From JAKANT01 sp035502095 (GTDB lineage: Bacteria > Pseudomonadota > Gammaproteobacteria > Burkholderiales > Burkholderiaceae_F): DNA of 64,000 nt. Shown in pieces: positions 1 to 8,667 of the stretch. Position numbers and translations under genes: made by a program. Each line of letters opens with the position of its first letter. Positions within the stretch are counted from its first letter, which is position 1. Under the pieces are notes generated by a model, which was not told the origin of the DNA, did no database searches, and was given only the letters and a program-made list of their open reading frames with translations. The stretch is from positions 1-64,000 of the forward strand of contig DATJUX010000049.1 in assembly GCA_035502095.1 (NCBI GenBank), written 5' to 3'.

Positions 1-51
1 CTCGCTGTTCAGTTCCGCGCGGGCGGCGTCGTGAAACCGAATGGGCTTCAC
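1..51 (-). CDS. RelE/ParE-type toxin, N-terminus only (runs off window)
   Basis: Seventeen codons from a GTG start at 51 run off the left edge. The start overlaps the antitoxin stop as GTGA, a common coupling in toxin-antitoxin operons. The readable residues VKPIRFHDAARAELNSE match the usual opening of RelE/ParE toxins (a beta strand with I-x-F-H followed by an A-x-x-E-L helix). Known family role: an mRNA interferase (RelE) or gyrase poison (ParE). Which of the two this is cannot be told from 17 residues; the catalytic part lies outside the window. Confidence 0.7.
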   Translation of the reverse strand, partial: MKPIRFHDAARAELNSE

Positions 52-275
52 TTGATGAGGCGGCGAACCTCGGCAAAGACTTCGTCGGCCGGAACGAGCT
101 TGGCCGTTCCGCTTTCAATTTCCGCAACCCGTCGCCGGATCTCTTCCTCCCAGGCCGCCTCAACGTCTTCATCCGTCTCTTGGACAGTCGCGAGAAGCTC
201 CTCAGCAAGCCGAACGCGGTCTTCCGGAGGAAGCGAGCGTGCCTTCTTGGCAAGCTCTTCGACAAGATCAGACAT
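48..275 (-). CDS. Addiction-module antitoxin (putative addiction module component family)
   Basis: A 75-residue acidic, helical protein, the usual size for the TIGR02574-type antitoxin family. It opens MSDLVEELAKKARSLPPEDR and has the typical L-x-x-E-L and E-E-I-x-x-R-V-x-E-I-E-S-G elements. The start is ATG 275, preceded by GGAGGT six bases upstream. The stop overlaps the GTG of the toxin gene, so the two are translationally coupled. Role by family: neutralises the co-encoded RelE/ParE toxin and probably autorepresses the operon. It lies between the integrase and the rest of the presumed element, where stabilisation modules are common. Confidence 0.8.
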   Translation of the reverse strand: MSDLVEELAKKARSLPPEDRVRLAEELLATVQETDEDVEAAWEEEIRRRVAEIESGTAKLVPADEVFAEVRRLIK

Positions 276-300
276 TTGAACCTCCAGTTCTCGGCCGAGT

Positions 301-1611
301 TTAGTCCGCCACACGAACGTTGAGAGCACCCCCAAACGTACCAAGAGACCACGCGATCCGCGCCCGCTGAAAATCGATCACGTTCGACACCGGCGTCTTG
401 CCATCGATGAAATCAGCCCACGCGAGCAGCAGCGCTGCGCGATCGCGGGCGAAGTCCGCCCGCATGTACGCCGCCTTCACTCTGTCGGACTCGCGATGCG
501 AGAGCGTCGCCTCGATCACCTCCGGACGCGCTGCGCCCGTCTCGTAGGCCCACGTCGAAAAACACGCGCGGCACAGTCCGTGCACGGTTGTCGCTTTGGC
601 GGCATCCATCCGACGCAGCAGCGTCAGCATCGCCATGTTCGACAGCGGCGTCTGGTCCAGATTGGGGCCAGGAAACACATAGCGCTGCTTGAACGCGCGC
701 ATCGCCTCGACGATCTCGATCGCACGCGGCGTGAGGTAAACGACATGCCTCTCGCCGCCCTTCATCCGGTCAGCCGGGACCGTCCAGAGGCGCGCATCGA
801 GGTCGAACTCGTCCCACGTCGCGCCCAGCACTTCACCAGTACGCGCCGCCGTCAGCACCGCGAACTCGAGCGCGCGGGCCGCGATGCCTTTGCGCTCGCG
901 CAGCCTGCCTATGAATCGCGGCACCTTTTCGATTGGAAGCGCCGCGTAGGAGATCACTTCACGCTTGATGCCGAGTTCGCGCAGACGCTCTGCAGCGGCA
1001 GCAGCCGCATTGCCGTTCGCAAGCCCGCGGAACACCGCGTCCGAATAGATCTTGCAGAGACGCTGGACGATCCGCCGGCCGGTTTCGCGGTGACTGCGCC
1101 GTATCGTCACGAAGAAATCGAGCAGTTCGGGCGCGGTGACTTCTGCAATGGCCCGGTGCCATAGCGCCGATGGAACATGCTGCTCGAGCGAGTTGATCCA
1201 GTCTGCCGAGTGTTTGTCCGAGCGATGTCCTTCGATCACACGCTCGTGATACTGGCGAGCGGCGCGCGCGAGCGTGAGCGCATCGCGCTTCAGCTTCTGC
1301 TTCGCCGCTTTGTCGGCCGCCTTCTGCGCCGCCTTGCGATCGTCGCGATCGTCGATCGGATCGATCGCCTTGAGCAACAGTTGCCGAGCTTCGTTCGCAA
1401 GCGCGCGAGCGTCCCTGAGACTTTTGCCCGCCGCTTGCGCACTGCTTCGGTTCGCAGTGCCTAAACCCATCTCGCGGCGTTTGCCATTCGGCGCCGTGTA
1501 GCGCAGCACCCATGTCGCCGAATCTCCTCGGATGAACAACCGCAGACCGCCGCCGTCGCTGTGATCGCCCTCATCTGCGGTCTGAACCTCGCGCACCGTC
1601 AGCTGATGCAT
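301..1611 (-). CDS. Tyrosine recombinase (P4-type phage/island integrase)
   Basis: A site-specific recombinase of 436 residues from ATG 1611; an upstream in-frame ATG at 1692 would add 27 residues. The 1611 start is preferred because the protein then opens with the family-typical LTVREVQTA element before the DUF4102-like arm-binding domain (HSDGGGL, W-V-L-R-Y, G-K-R-R-E-M-G-L-G). The catalytic domain shows the first Arg in TAARTGEVLGATWDE, the box II motif HGLCRACFSTWA, the second His in LSHRESDR and the nucleophile Tyr in AAYMRADF, so it looks active. It reads away from tRNA-Ala, whose 3' end is 120-200 bp behind its start, the usual arrangement for tRNA-integrating islands. Confidence 0.92.
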   Translation of the reverse strand: MHQLTVREVQTADEGDHSDGGGLRLFIRGDSATWVLRYTAPNGKRREMGLGTANRSSAQAAGKSLRDARALANEARQLLLKAIDPIDDRDDRKAAQKAADKAAKQKLKRDALTLARAARQYHERVIEGHRSDKHSADWINSLEQHVPSALWHRAIAEVTAPELLDFFVTIRRSHRETGRRIVQRLCKIYSDAVFRGLANGNAAAAAAERLRELGIKREVISYAALPIEKVPRFIGRLRERKGIAARALEFAVLTAARTGEVLGATWDEFDLDARLWTVPADRMKGGERHVVYLTPRAIEIVEAMRAFKQRYVFPGPNLDQTPLSNMAMLTLLRRMDAAKATTVHGLCRACFSTWAYETGAARPEVIEATLSHRESDRVKAAYMRADFARDRAALLLAWADFIDGKTPVSNVIDFQRARIAWSLGTFGGALNVRVAD

Positions 1612-1811
1612 GCGCGAGGGAAGCCTGATGCGCGACAAATAACCACTCTCCTTGTCCGCCAGCCTGTCCCCCAATAAGCGCTGCATCGGCATGCACCTAA
1701 AGGCAACCAGCCAGCACGCAAGTGAGTGTGCGAGGCGCGGGATTGCGCCGTCAATTCAACAAGCTAGGTGAACTGTCCTGCACTGACCTGCACTTGCAAG
1801 ACAAAGAGTAG

Positions 1812-1887
<76 letters not shown>

Positions 1888-1962
1888 ACTGTGGACCGGC
1901 GAGTTTACGCGGCCACGCTGCGGCACTCAAGTCGCCGCGGGCGCTTCAGTACACTTCGCCGG

Positions 1963-2841
1963 ATGCGCACCGACGACCCCGACGATCACCCTCCCTACAC
2001 GACCGATTATTGCGACCGCGAATACAACGCGCGCGCCGCCATCCCGGAGCATCCACGCATCCTCGCGGGCTGGGCCGAGCGCGGCGCGGTGACGCGCCGG
2101 CAGCGCGCCGGGCTGCTCGATCTTCCGTACGGCGAAGCGGCCGCCGAGCGCCTCGATCTCTTTCCGACCCCGCGCGGAGGCTCGCCCCTTCTGGTCTACA
2201 TTCATGGCGGCTACTGGCGCGCCCTCGACAAGTCGGACTTCTCGTGGGTCGCACCACCGTTCGTCGATCACGGCGTCGCGGTGGCGGTCGTCAACTACGG
2301 GCTCGCACCGGGCACGAGCATCGAGGAGATCGTGCGCCAGATGCTGCGCGCGATGGCTTGGCTGTATCGCAAGGGTGACGACCTCGGTTTCGATCCGCAA
2401 CGCATCTGCGTGAGCGGACATTCGGCCGGCGGCCACCTGACGGCGATGTTGCTGGCGGCGCTTTGGAAGCGTTTCGCGGACGACCTGCCCCAAAACCTGG
2501 TCAAGGGCGGGCTTGCCGTGAGCGGCGTGTTCGACCTCGAGCCGCTGGTGCATGCGCCGTTCGTCAACGTCGACCTGCAGCTCGATCTCGAACGCGCGCA
2601 CGCGCTTTCCCCCGCACGCATGGTGCCGGCGACGAAGGCCCCGCTGTACACGGCGGTCGGCGGCGAGGAATCGGCCGAGTTCAAGCGCCAGAGCGCGCTG
2701 CTGGCGAAGCGCTGGCGCGAGAGCGTCGTGCGCGACGTGCCGATGGCGGGCTTCAATCACCTCACGGTCGCCGAGGAGCTCGCCAACCCCGAAAGCCAGC
2801 TCTTCGACGCCGCGCTCGAACTGATCCGCCACGCCACCTGA
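1963..2841 (+). CDS. Alpha/beta hydrolase, arylformamidase/esterase-like
   Basis: A 292-residue alpha/beta-hydrolase. HGGYW supplies the oxyanion hole, GHSAGG the nucleophilic Ser, and a late FNHLT the catalytic His. The opening D-Y-C-D-R-E-Y-N-A-R-A is typical of the kynurenine-formamidase-like (arylformamidase) group found in many Burkholderiales. The open frame extends further upstream through the tRNA on the other strand, so the start was set at ATG 1963, where family similarity begins; no clear ribosome-binding site is visible. The likely reaction is hydrolysis of a small ester or N-formyl amide. No kynurenine-pathway neighbours are present, so the substrate is open. Confidence 0.8.
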   Translation: MRTDDPDDHPPYTTDYCDREYNARAAIPEHPRILAGWAERGAVTRRQRAGLLDLPYGEAAAERLDLFPTPRGGSPLLVYIHGGYWRALDKSDFSWVAPPFVDHGVAVAVVNYGLAPGTSIEEIVRQMLRAMAWLYRKGDDLGFDPQRICVSGHSAGGHLTAMLLAALWKRFADDLPQNLVKGGLAVSGVFDLEPLVHAPFVNVDLQLDLERAHALSPARMVPATKAPLYTAVGGEESAEFKRQSALLAKRWRESVVRDVPMAGFNHLTVAEELANPESQLFDAALELIRHAT

Positions 2842-2962
2842 TCGCCCGGCATTGCGGTCCGGCAATGCAGCCTCACCAACGCACGCGATCGAAGATCGTC
2901 CCGCCGCGAGAGGCTCGGGGCATACTGCGCTCCAGTTGCCTGCCCGCCTTGGAGATTGCTCG

Positions 2963-3703
2963 ATGAGAAAGCATTCCACCGCCCTGTCGCTGGCGTTCGC
3001 CGCGGGGTACGCGCCGCTCGGCGCGATGGCCTACGACGTCAACAGCGTCGGCAACCTGACGCAGTCGGAGTTCCGCCTGTTCTCCGAGGACATGGGCGCC
3101 GCCCTCTCCTACAAGCCGATCATCCCCACCGAAGCCCTTGGGGTCACCGGCTTCGACATCGGCATCGCCGGGAGCGGCACGTCGCTCAAGAATCCAATCC
3201 TGCTTTCGAAGGCATCGAGCAGCGCCTCGGTGCGCACCACGATGCCGATGGTCTCGCTGCGCGGGGACAAAGGCCTGCCCTGGGGCATCGACATCGCCGG
3301 CAGCTACAGCGCCTCGACCGACAATCCCATGCGCGTTTACGGCGGCGAGGTGCGCTGGGCGTTCCTGCCCGGAACGACGGTCATGCCCGCGGTCGGCATC
3401 CGCGCCAGCGGTACCAAGCTCACCGGCGTCGACCAGCTCGGCTTCACCAGCTACGGCCTGGACATCTCGATCTCGAAGGGCTTCGCCATCTTCACGCCGT
3501 ACGGCGGCCTCGGCGAGGTCTGGGTCCACAGCTCGCCGGAAGGCGCCGCCACCGGCACCGCCACCAACCTGCAGGCCGAGAAGTTCACTCAGACCAAGTT
3601 CTTCGCCGGTGTCAACATCAACCTCGGCATCAACTTCGCGTTCGAGTTCGACAACACGGGATCGATCAATACGTACAGCGCGAAGATGGGGGTGAGGTTC
3701 TGA
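2963..3703 (+). CDS. Exported outer-membrane beta-barrel protein
   Basis: A 246-residue protein with a clear signal peptide (positive start MRKH, hydrophobic core, cleavage expected near AMA-YDV at residue 23). The rest is made of alternating, glycine-rich amphipathic stretches typical of beta strands, and the chain ends in Phe (MGVRF), the usual terminal signature for BAM-dependent insertion. GGAGA lies seven bases before ATG 2963. No specific porin family is recognised; its role (channel, adhesin or structural barrel) is unknown. It appears monocistronic, followed by a GC-rich hairpin. Confidence 0.75.
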   Translation: MRKHSTALSLAFAAGYAPLGAMAYDVNSVGNLTQSEFRLFSEDMGAALSYKPIIPTEALGVTGFDIGIAGSGTSLKNPILLSKASSSASVRTTMPMVSLRGDKGLPWGIDIAGSYSASTDNPMRVYGGEVRWAFLPGTTVMPAVGIRASGTKLTGVDQLGFTSYGLDISISKGFAIFTPYGGLGEVWVHSSPEGAATGTATNLQAEKFTQTKFFAGVNINLGINFAFEFDNTGSINTYSAKMGVRF

Positions 3704-3738
3704 GCATTCTGGTTTCGGCCGCTTCCCTTCTGCGTCTG

Positions 3739-3778
3739 GCCCCCTCCCCAACCCTCCCCTGCACGCGGAGGAGGGGGC
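3739..3778. terminator. GC-rich intergenic hairpin (CCCTCCCC/GGGGAGGG family)
   Basis: CCCCCTCC at 3740-3747 pairs with GGAGGGGG at 3770-3777, with one more G-C pair outside. There is no U-tract. The same CCCTCCCC...GGGGAGGG design recurs at 29359 and 62930 behind genes, so it is either a weak terminator or a small dispersed repeat. It lies between the convergent outer-membrane protein and DUF2783 genes. Confidence 0.4.
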
Positions 3779-3791
3779 ACAAGACAGCAGT

Positions 3792-3818
3792 GTCATCGCG
3801 AGCGAAGCGAGGGATCCC
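3792..3818 (+). repeat. Short copy of the GTCATTCCGAG dispersed element
   Basis: GTCATCGCGAGCGAAGCGAG followed by GGATCCC is a recognisable left half of the element found complete at 9811, 16650 and 25875. It is internally palindromic (CGAGCGAAGCG). Confidence 0.55.
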
Positions 3819-3845
3819 GGCCCTTCGTAACGTCATCGCCCCCGG

Positions 3846-4037
3846 TTAGCGGACGAAGGGCTTCGCGGCGGCGGTGATGCACTCGGCGAGGACCTCGTCG
3901 TCGCCCACCTGATTGGCCAGCAGCAGGATCAGGCGCGCGTTGAGCTGCGCGCTTTCATCCGCGTTCAAGCCACGGTGGGCATCGAGCAGGCGCTCGTAGA
4001 AATCGTCGGGGCTCTTCAACGTGGGCTCGGTCTTCAT
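3846..4037 (-). CDS. DUF2783 small protein
   Basis: A 63-residue acidic protein (opens MKTEPTLKSPDDFYERLLDA). It fits the DUF2783 family, which is typically found beside FAD-dependent aromatic monooxygenases. It starts 6 bases after the stop of the monooxygenase gene, so the two are co-transcribed and probably translationally linked. Function unknown; an accessory or stabilising role for the oxygenase is an inference from conserved neighbourhood. Confidence 0.75.
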   Translation of the reverse strand: MKTEPTLKSPDDFYERLLDAHRGLNADESAQLNARLILLLANQVGDDEVLAECITAAAKPFVR

Positions 4038-4043
4038 CGTCGT

Positions 4044-5759
4044 TCACGCCTGGGCGAGCAGTTTGCGCAACGCTTGTTCGATATCCGGTGCGCCGGCTTC
4101 GTCCAGCGACCCTGCAAGATGCAGGTCCGGACGCAGCAGGCATGCGCACGAGGCAGCGATGCCGAGCTCGGCGCTGAGCTGCTCGTCGGCATCGATCACG
4201 GTGGGAAGCGCGCTCGTTTCGACCGCGGCGGTCTGCAGGCGGAAGAAACGCACGGGATAGCGCTGCTCGAGGAGCTCCAGCTCCTGCGCGAAATAGCGAT
4301 CGACCGGCTGCGTGACCAGGCCGAGCACGCGATAGGCGGCGTACTCCAGCAGGTCGACGAGATCGCCGCGCTTTCCGTCCGGCAGCGTGAGCGCGATGTT
4401 CTGCACCGAGCGCCCGCCTCCCGGCCCGACGTTCAACGGCGATTCGGCGTAGTGGCTCGGCGACGAAAGCCGCCCGGTGTTGACGAATCCGCGCGCGAAC
4501 GCGTACTCGCGCGCGAGCGAAATGACGGCTTCGCGCAGGATGCGCTCCATCTGCGCCTGCGGCGAGAGAAAGCGCGTGGTGCGGGTCGTGATGCGGATGT
4601 TCTGCAGCGCGGCGGGCCGCCGCTCGGCGTCGTAGCTGTCGAGCAGGCGTTCCGGCGCCTTGCCCTCGAGCACGAATGCGAGTTTCCACACCAGGTTGTC
4701 GGCGTCCTGGATTCCGCTGTTGCCGCCGCGCGCGCCGAACGGGCTCATCACGTGCGCCGCGTCGCCGGCAAAGAACACGCGCCCGACCCGGAACGTCTCG
4801 AGGCACTGGCCGCGATACGAGTAGGGCCCGACCCACACCAGCTCGTAGTCGACGCCGGCGCCGAACTGCCGCTGCAGGCGATCGGCGACGACCGCGGGCT
4901 GGCTGAATTGTTCGGGATCGGCATCGGGCGCCATCTGGTAGTCGAGCCGCCACACGTCGTCGCCCATCAGGTGCTGCCACACGGCGCGGCCGTCGTTGAA
5001 CGGCGCGCGGATCCACGTCCAGCGCTCGGCCGGCGGTCGCGCGCGGAAACGCACGTCGGAGATGCACCACCGGTCGACCGCGTGCTCGGTCTGCACGGGC
5101 ACGTCGAGGATCGAGCGCAGCGCGCTGTGACTGCCCGAGCAGTCGATCACCCATTGCGACTCGAGCTCGTAGTGCCCCGCCGGCGTCTCGACGTGCAGCA
5201 CCACGGCATCGCGCCGCTGTTCGCAGCCGATCAGCCTGTTCTTCCAGCGCAGATCCACGGTGCCGAGTTCGTAGATCCGGTCGACCAGGAACCACTCGAT
5301 GTAGAACTGCTGCAGGTTGATGAAGGGCGGCTGCTCGGACGCGCCGAAGGTCGGCAGGCTCTTCAGGTCGAACGAGAAGATCTCGTCGCTGCCGGCGAGC
5401 GTGCGCCCGACCGACCAGGAGACGCCGCGCGCGGCGATGCGCTCGTAGATGCCGAGCCGCTTGAAGATCTCGAGGCTCTTCTGCGCGTAGCAGATGCCGC
5501 GGCTCGACGCGCCGCGCACGCCGACCGTGTCGTCTTCGTCGAGCACCACGACCGGCACGCCGTGCAGCGCGAGGTCGCAGGCCGCCGTCAGCCCGGCCAG
5601 TCCGGCGCCGACGACGACCACCGCGTGACGGCCGATCTTGCCGCGCAGTTCGGCGGGCTCGACGAACGGATAGACCGGCAGCTCGTACGCGCCGCCCGTG
5701 GTGACGCCCGCCACCTTGGTGATCGGTGCCAGCGGCAATACGACAGGGTCCTCGGGCAT
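4044..5759 (-). CDS. FAD-dependent aromatic-ring monooxygenase (MhpA-like, group A)
   Basis: A 571-residue flavoprotein. The N-terminal Rossmann motif is VVVGAGLAGL (near residue 50). The second FAD/ribityl motif is FFAGDAAHVMSPFGARGGN, followed by N-S-G-I-Q-D-A. The usual DG motif between them reads VIDCSGSHSALR, so its Asp is replaced, which is unusual but known in some subgroups. By family it uses NAD(P)H and O2 to hydroxylate a phenolic substrate; 3-(3-hydroxyphenyl)propionate hydroxylase is the nearest named type. It sits between an OFA transporter and a DUF2783 gene and downstream of two LysR genes, suggesting an inducible catabolic unit. The substrate is not determined. Confidence 0.85.
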   Translation of the reverse strand: MPEDPVVLPLAPITKVAGVTTGGAYELPVYPFVEPAELRGKIGRHAVVVVGAGLAGLTAACDLALHGVPVVVLDEDDTVGVRGASSRGICYAQKSLEIFKRLGIYERIAARGVSWSVGRTLAGSDEIFSFDLKSLPTFGASEQPPFINLQQFYIEWFLVDRIYELGTVDLRWKNRLIGCEQRRDAVVLHVETPAGHYELESQWVIDCSGSHSALRSILDVPVQTEHAVDRWCISDVRFRARPPAERWTWIRAPFNDGRAVWQHLMGDDVWRLDYQMAPDADPEQFSQPAVVADRLQRQFGAGVDYELVWVGPYSYRGQCLETFRVGRVFFAGDAAHVMSPFGARGGNSGIQDADNLVWKLAFVLEGKAPERLLDSYDAERRPAALQNIRITTRTTRFLSPQAQMERILREAVISLAREYAFARGFVNTGRLSSPSHYAESPLNVGPGGGRSVQNIALTLPDGKRGDLVDLLEYAAYRVLGLVTQPVDRYFAQELELLEQRYPVRFFRLQTAAVETSALPTVIDADEQLSAELGIAASCACLLRPDLHLAGSLDEAGAPDIEQALRKLLAQA

Positions 5760-5865
5760 GCGGGCGCTGCGGACGCGAAAACCGCGATGCTAATTCCGGC
5801 GCCGCCATTTGGGCGGCCGCGCGATCGCGCACGACGCGCCCGGAGAGGCCCGGGCGCGCGCGCCG

Positions 5866-7536
5866 TCAGAAGAAGCTCGCGACGCTCACCAACGTGCGGT
5901 AGATGCCCCACGCCAACGGCAGGCCCACGGCGGCCCAGGCAGCGGCGACCACGAGCCGCGGCGTACGCGCGGGGGAACCGCTGCCCGAGCCGACTTCTGC
6001 CTCCGCGGCGCGCTCATGCGCTAGCCGCTTTTCTTCGGCGAGTTCGGCCTCGGTCATGAACCACTTCGGCGCAACCGGCCTCACCAGAAGGTTGCAGACC
6101 AGGCCGATCGCGAGCATGCCGACGAGGATGTACATCGGATGGTTGTAGACCTGGCTGCGCGGCAGGCCGAGACCAAGCTGGTATTCGCGCATGTAGTTCA
6201 CCACCACCGGACCGACGATGCCGGCGGTCGCCCAGGCGGTAAGCAACCGTCCGTGGATGGCGCCCACCATCTGCGTTCCGAAGAGGTCGGCGAGATAGGC
6301 CGGCACGGTCGAGAAGCCGCCGCCGTACATGCTCAGGATGATGCAGCAGGCGGCGACGAAGAGCAGCTTGCTGCCGGCCGCCGCGGAGACCGGAATGCTC
6401 GCGTACAGCGCCATGCCAAGCACGAAGAAGACGATGTAGGTGAGCTTGCGCCCGAGCTTGTCGGAGAGGCTGGCCCAGAAGAAGCGGCCGATGATGTTGA
6501 AGGGGCTCAGAAGCGCGGTGAAGCCGGCGGCGACACCCGCGATCGCCGTCAGTTGTGCCTTGTCGAGCTGGTTGAACTTCAGATCGACGCCGATCAGGCC
6601 CCCGCCGAAGACCTCCTGCAGCATCGGGCTCGCCATCCCGATGACGCCGATGCCCGCGCTGACGTTCATGCACAGGAGCAGCCAGACCAGCCAGAACTGC
6701 GGAATGCCCCACACCTTTTTCACGTGCACGTGGCCGTGCGTGATCATCGCGTTCGATGCCCGCGCGGCCGGCGGCGTCCAGCCCTTCGGCTTCCAGCCGG
6801 TGGGCGGCAGGCGATAGGAGAACGCGCCCCCCAACATGAACACGAGGTAGACGAGCCCCACCACGATGAAGGTCTGCCAGACGCCGACGTCGGTCGAGGT
6901 CGCGAAGGACTTCATCAGCATTGCCGCCAGCGGCGACCCGATCATCGCGCCGCCGCCGAAGCCCATGATCGCCATGCCGGTCGCCATGCCGCGCCGGTCG
7001 GGGAACCACTTGATGAGCGTGCTCACCGGGCTGATGTAGCCGAGTCCGAGGCCGATGCCGCCGATCGCGCCGGAGCCGAGAATCATCAGCCAGAGCTGAT
7101 GCATGGACACGCCGAGTGCGGACAGCAGCATGCCTCCGCACCAGCACGCGGCCGCGACCACGCCGGCCTTGCGCGGGCCGACGCGCTCGAGCCAGCCTCC
7201 CCAGAGCGCTGCCGACGAACCGAGCAGCACGAAGAACAACGTGTACATCCAGCCGAGCGTCGAGATGCGCCAGTCGCAGTTGGTCGCGAACAGCTCGCCC
7301 AGGAACCCGGTGCCAGCCGGGCAGGCGATCGATTCCTTGATGCCGATCGCTCTCGAAAGCGGGAGCCAGAACACCGAAAAGCCATACGCCATGCCGATGC
7401 AAAGGTGGATCGCGAGCGCCGCGGGCGGCACCCGCCAGCGGTTGAAGCCGCTGCCTGCGATCGTGCGTTGCTTGTCGAGCAGGCCCGGTCTCGTCTGATC
7501 CGCGTATCCACGTAGTGCTTCGTCGGCTGCCGACAT
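5866..7536 (-). CDS. OFA-family MFS transporter (oxalate/formate-antiporter-like)
   Basis: A 556-residue major-facilitator protein with 12 or more hydrophobic segments. ATG 7536 follows GGAGA by eight bases; an upstream in-frame GTG or ATG would add a hydrophilic tail outside the family. OFA hallmarks seen are G-M-A-Y-G-F-S-V-F-W-L-P-L near the first helix, SPVSTLIKWFPDRRGMATG at the helix 4-5 loop, and an expanded C-terminal cytoplasmic stretch. By family it imports or exchanges a small carboxylate across the inner membrane. It likely delivers the substrate of the adjacent monooxygenase (107 bases downstream, same strand). Confidence 0.88.
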   Translation of the reverse strand: MSAADEALRGYADQTRPGLLDKQRTIAGSGFNRWRVPPAALAIHLCIGMAYGFSVFWLPLSRAIGIKESIACPAGTGFLGELFATNCDWRISTLGWMYTLFFVLLGSSAALWGGWLERVGPRKAGVVAAACWCGGMLLSALGVSMHQLWLMILGSGAIGGIGLGLGYISPVSTLIKWFPDRRGMATGMAIMGFGGGAMIGSPLAAMLMKSFATSTDVGVWQTFIVVGLVYLVFMLGGAFSYRLPPTGWKPKGWTPPAARASNAMITHGHVHVKKVWGIPQFWLVWLLLCMNVSAGIGVIGMASPMLQEVFGGGLIGVDLKFNQLDKAQLTAIAGVAAGFTALLSPFNIIGRFFWASLSDKLGRKLTYIVFFVLGMALYASIPVSAAAGSKLLFVAACCIILSMYGGGFSTVPAYLADLFGTQMVGAIHGRLLTAWATAGIVGPVVVNYMREYQLGLGLPRSQVYNHPMYILVGMLAIGLVCNLLVRPVAPKWFMTEAELAEEKRLAHERAAEAEVGSGSGSPARTPRLVVAAAWAAVGLPLAWGIYRTLVSVASFF

Positions 7537-7712
7537 CTGAGCGTCTCCTTTGCGTGTTTTGCCGCCGCAACACGACGCGTTGCCGTGCAGGACGGTCGAT
7601 CGCAAGGAGGTTCAACCGGGCGCAGCCGTGCGTCCAATGGAATCGAGAATTGAACCGATTGATTCCCGGAATGACGCGCTGCGAACGCGTCCCGGCGCGA
7701 CGCGGCGTGCTG

Positions 7713-8661
7713 TTACCGAACGACCGGACTGGCGTAACGCGCCGCCTCGCGCAGCCAGGCTTCGTCGCGCGCCAGCGCAAGCGCGGCCTTGTGCGCGAGC
7801 GACGCGCGCGAATGCATCAGCGTGATGAGACCGATTCCGACCGTGATCTCCGGTTCGACCAGCGGTCGCGCCTGCATTCCCGGCAACTGCATCGCGAGCG
7901 TCACCAGCGAGCCAGGCAGCACACTGCAGACGTCGCCGGTCTGAGCGGTCACGAGCAATGCAAGCACGGCGCTCGTGTCGATGCAGCTCTTGACCCGCGC
8001 GCCGGCGCGCTGGAACGCAAGGTCGATCACGCTGCGGTTGTAGGTCTCCGGCGTGAGCAGGCACAACGGGAGGACGGCCGCGTCGCGCCAGCGCATCGGC
8101 TTGCCGATGCGACGATGGCCGCGGCCGCTTGCCGGCATCTGGCGCAGGAGGTAGTAGCGCTCGTCGTATTGCTTGAAGACCTTCAGGCGCGCACCGCCGA
8201 GCGCGGAGGCCCTGTCGACGTACCCGAAGCCGATGTCGAGGCCGAAGTCGTCGATGCCGGTTTCGATCTCGTGCGAGCTGAGCGTGCGCACGGTGACGGT
8301 GATGCCGTTATGGCGCGCACGCAGCCGGGCCGCGAAGCGCGCCGCGACCGGCACCGTTGTCGGAACCGCACCGATGTTGAGGCCGCCGCGCGGCTGGCGC
8401 CGCGCCGCCGACAGTTCCTGGCGCAGCGCCTCCTGCTCGTACAGCATGCGATTCGCACATACGAGAACGAGCTGGCCTTCCGGCGTCAGTCCCTCGTAGT
8501 GACGCCCGCGCCGCACGATCGTCACGCCGAGTTCCTCCTCCATCGCGCGGATCGCGTTCGACAGTCCGGGCTGCGTGATGTGGCACGCCTGCGCCGCGCG
8601 GCCGAAGTGGCCGTGCCGGTGCAGCGCCGAGGAGGTAGCGCATCGACTCGAAGAGATTCAT
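7713..8661 (-). pseudogene. LysR-type regulator with +1 frameshift
   Basis: Translation starts MNLFESMRYL at 8661. The proper helix-turn-helix sequence (S-A-L-H-R-H-G-H-F-G-R-A-A-Q-A, then ITQPGLSNAI) continues only in the next frame. One extra C within the CTCCTC run at 8629-8635 accounts for this. Past the lesion the LysR effector domain is complete to the stop at 7713. This is either a recent null mutation or a one-base sequencing error. It lies upstream of the OFA transporter and monooxygenase, so it would be their natural regulator. Confidence 0.85.
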
Positions 8662-8667
8662 CGCGTC

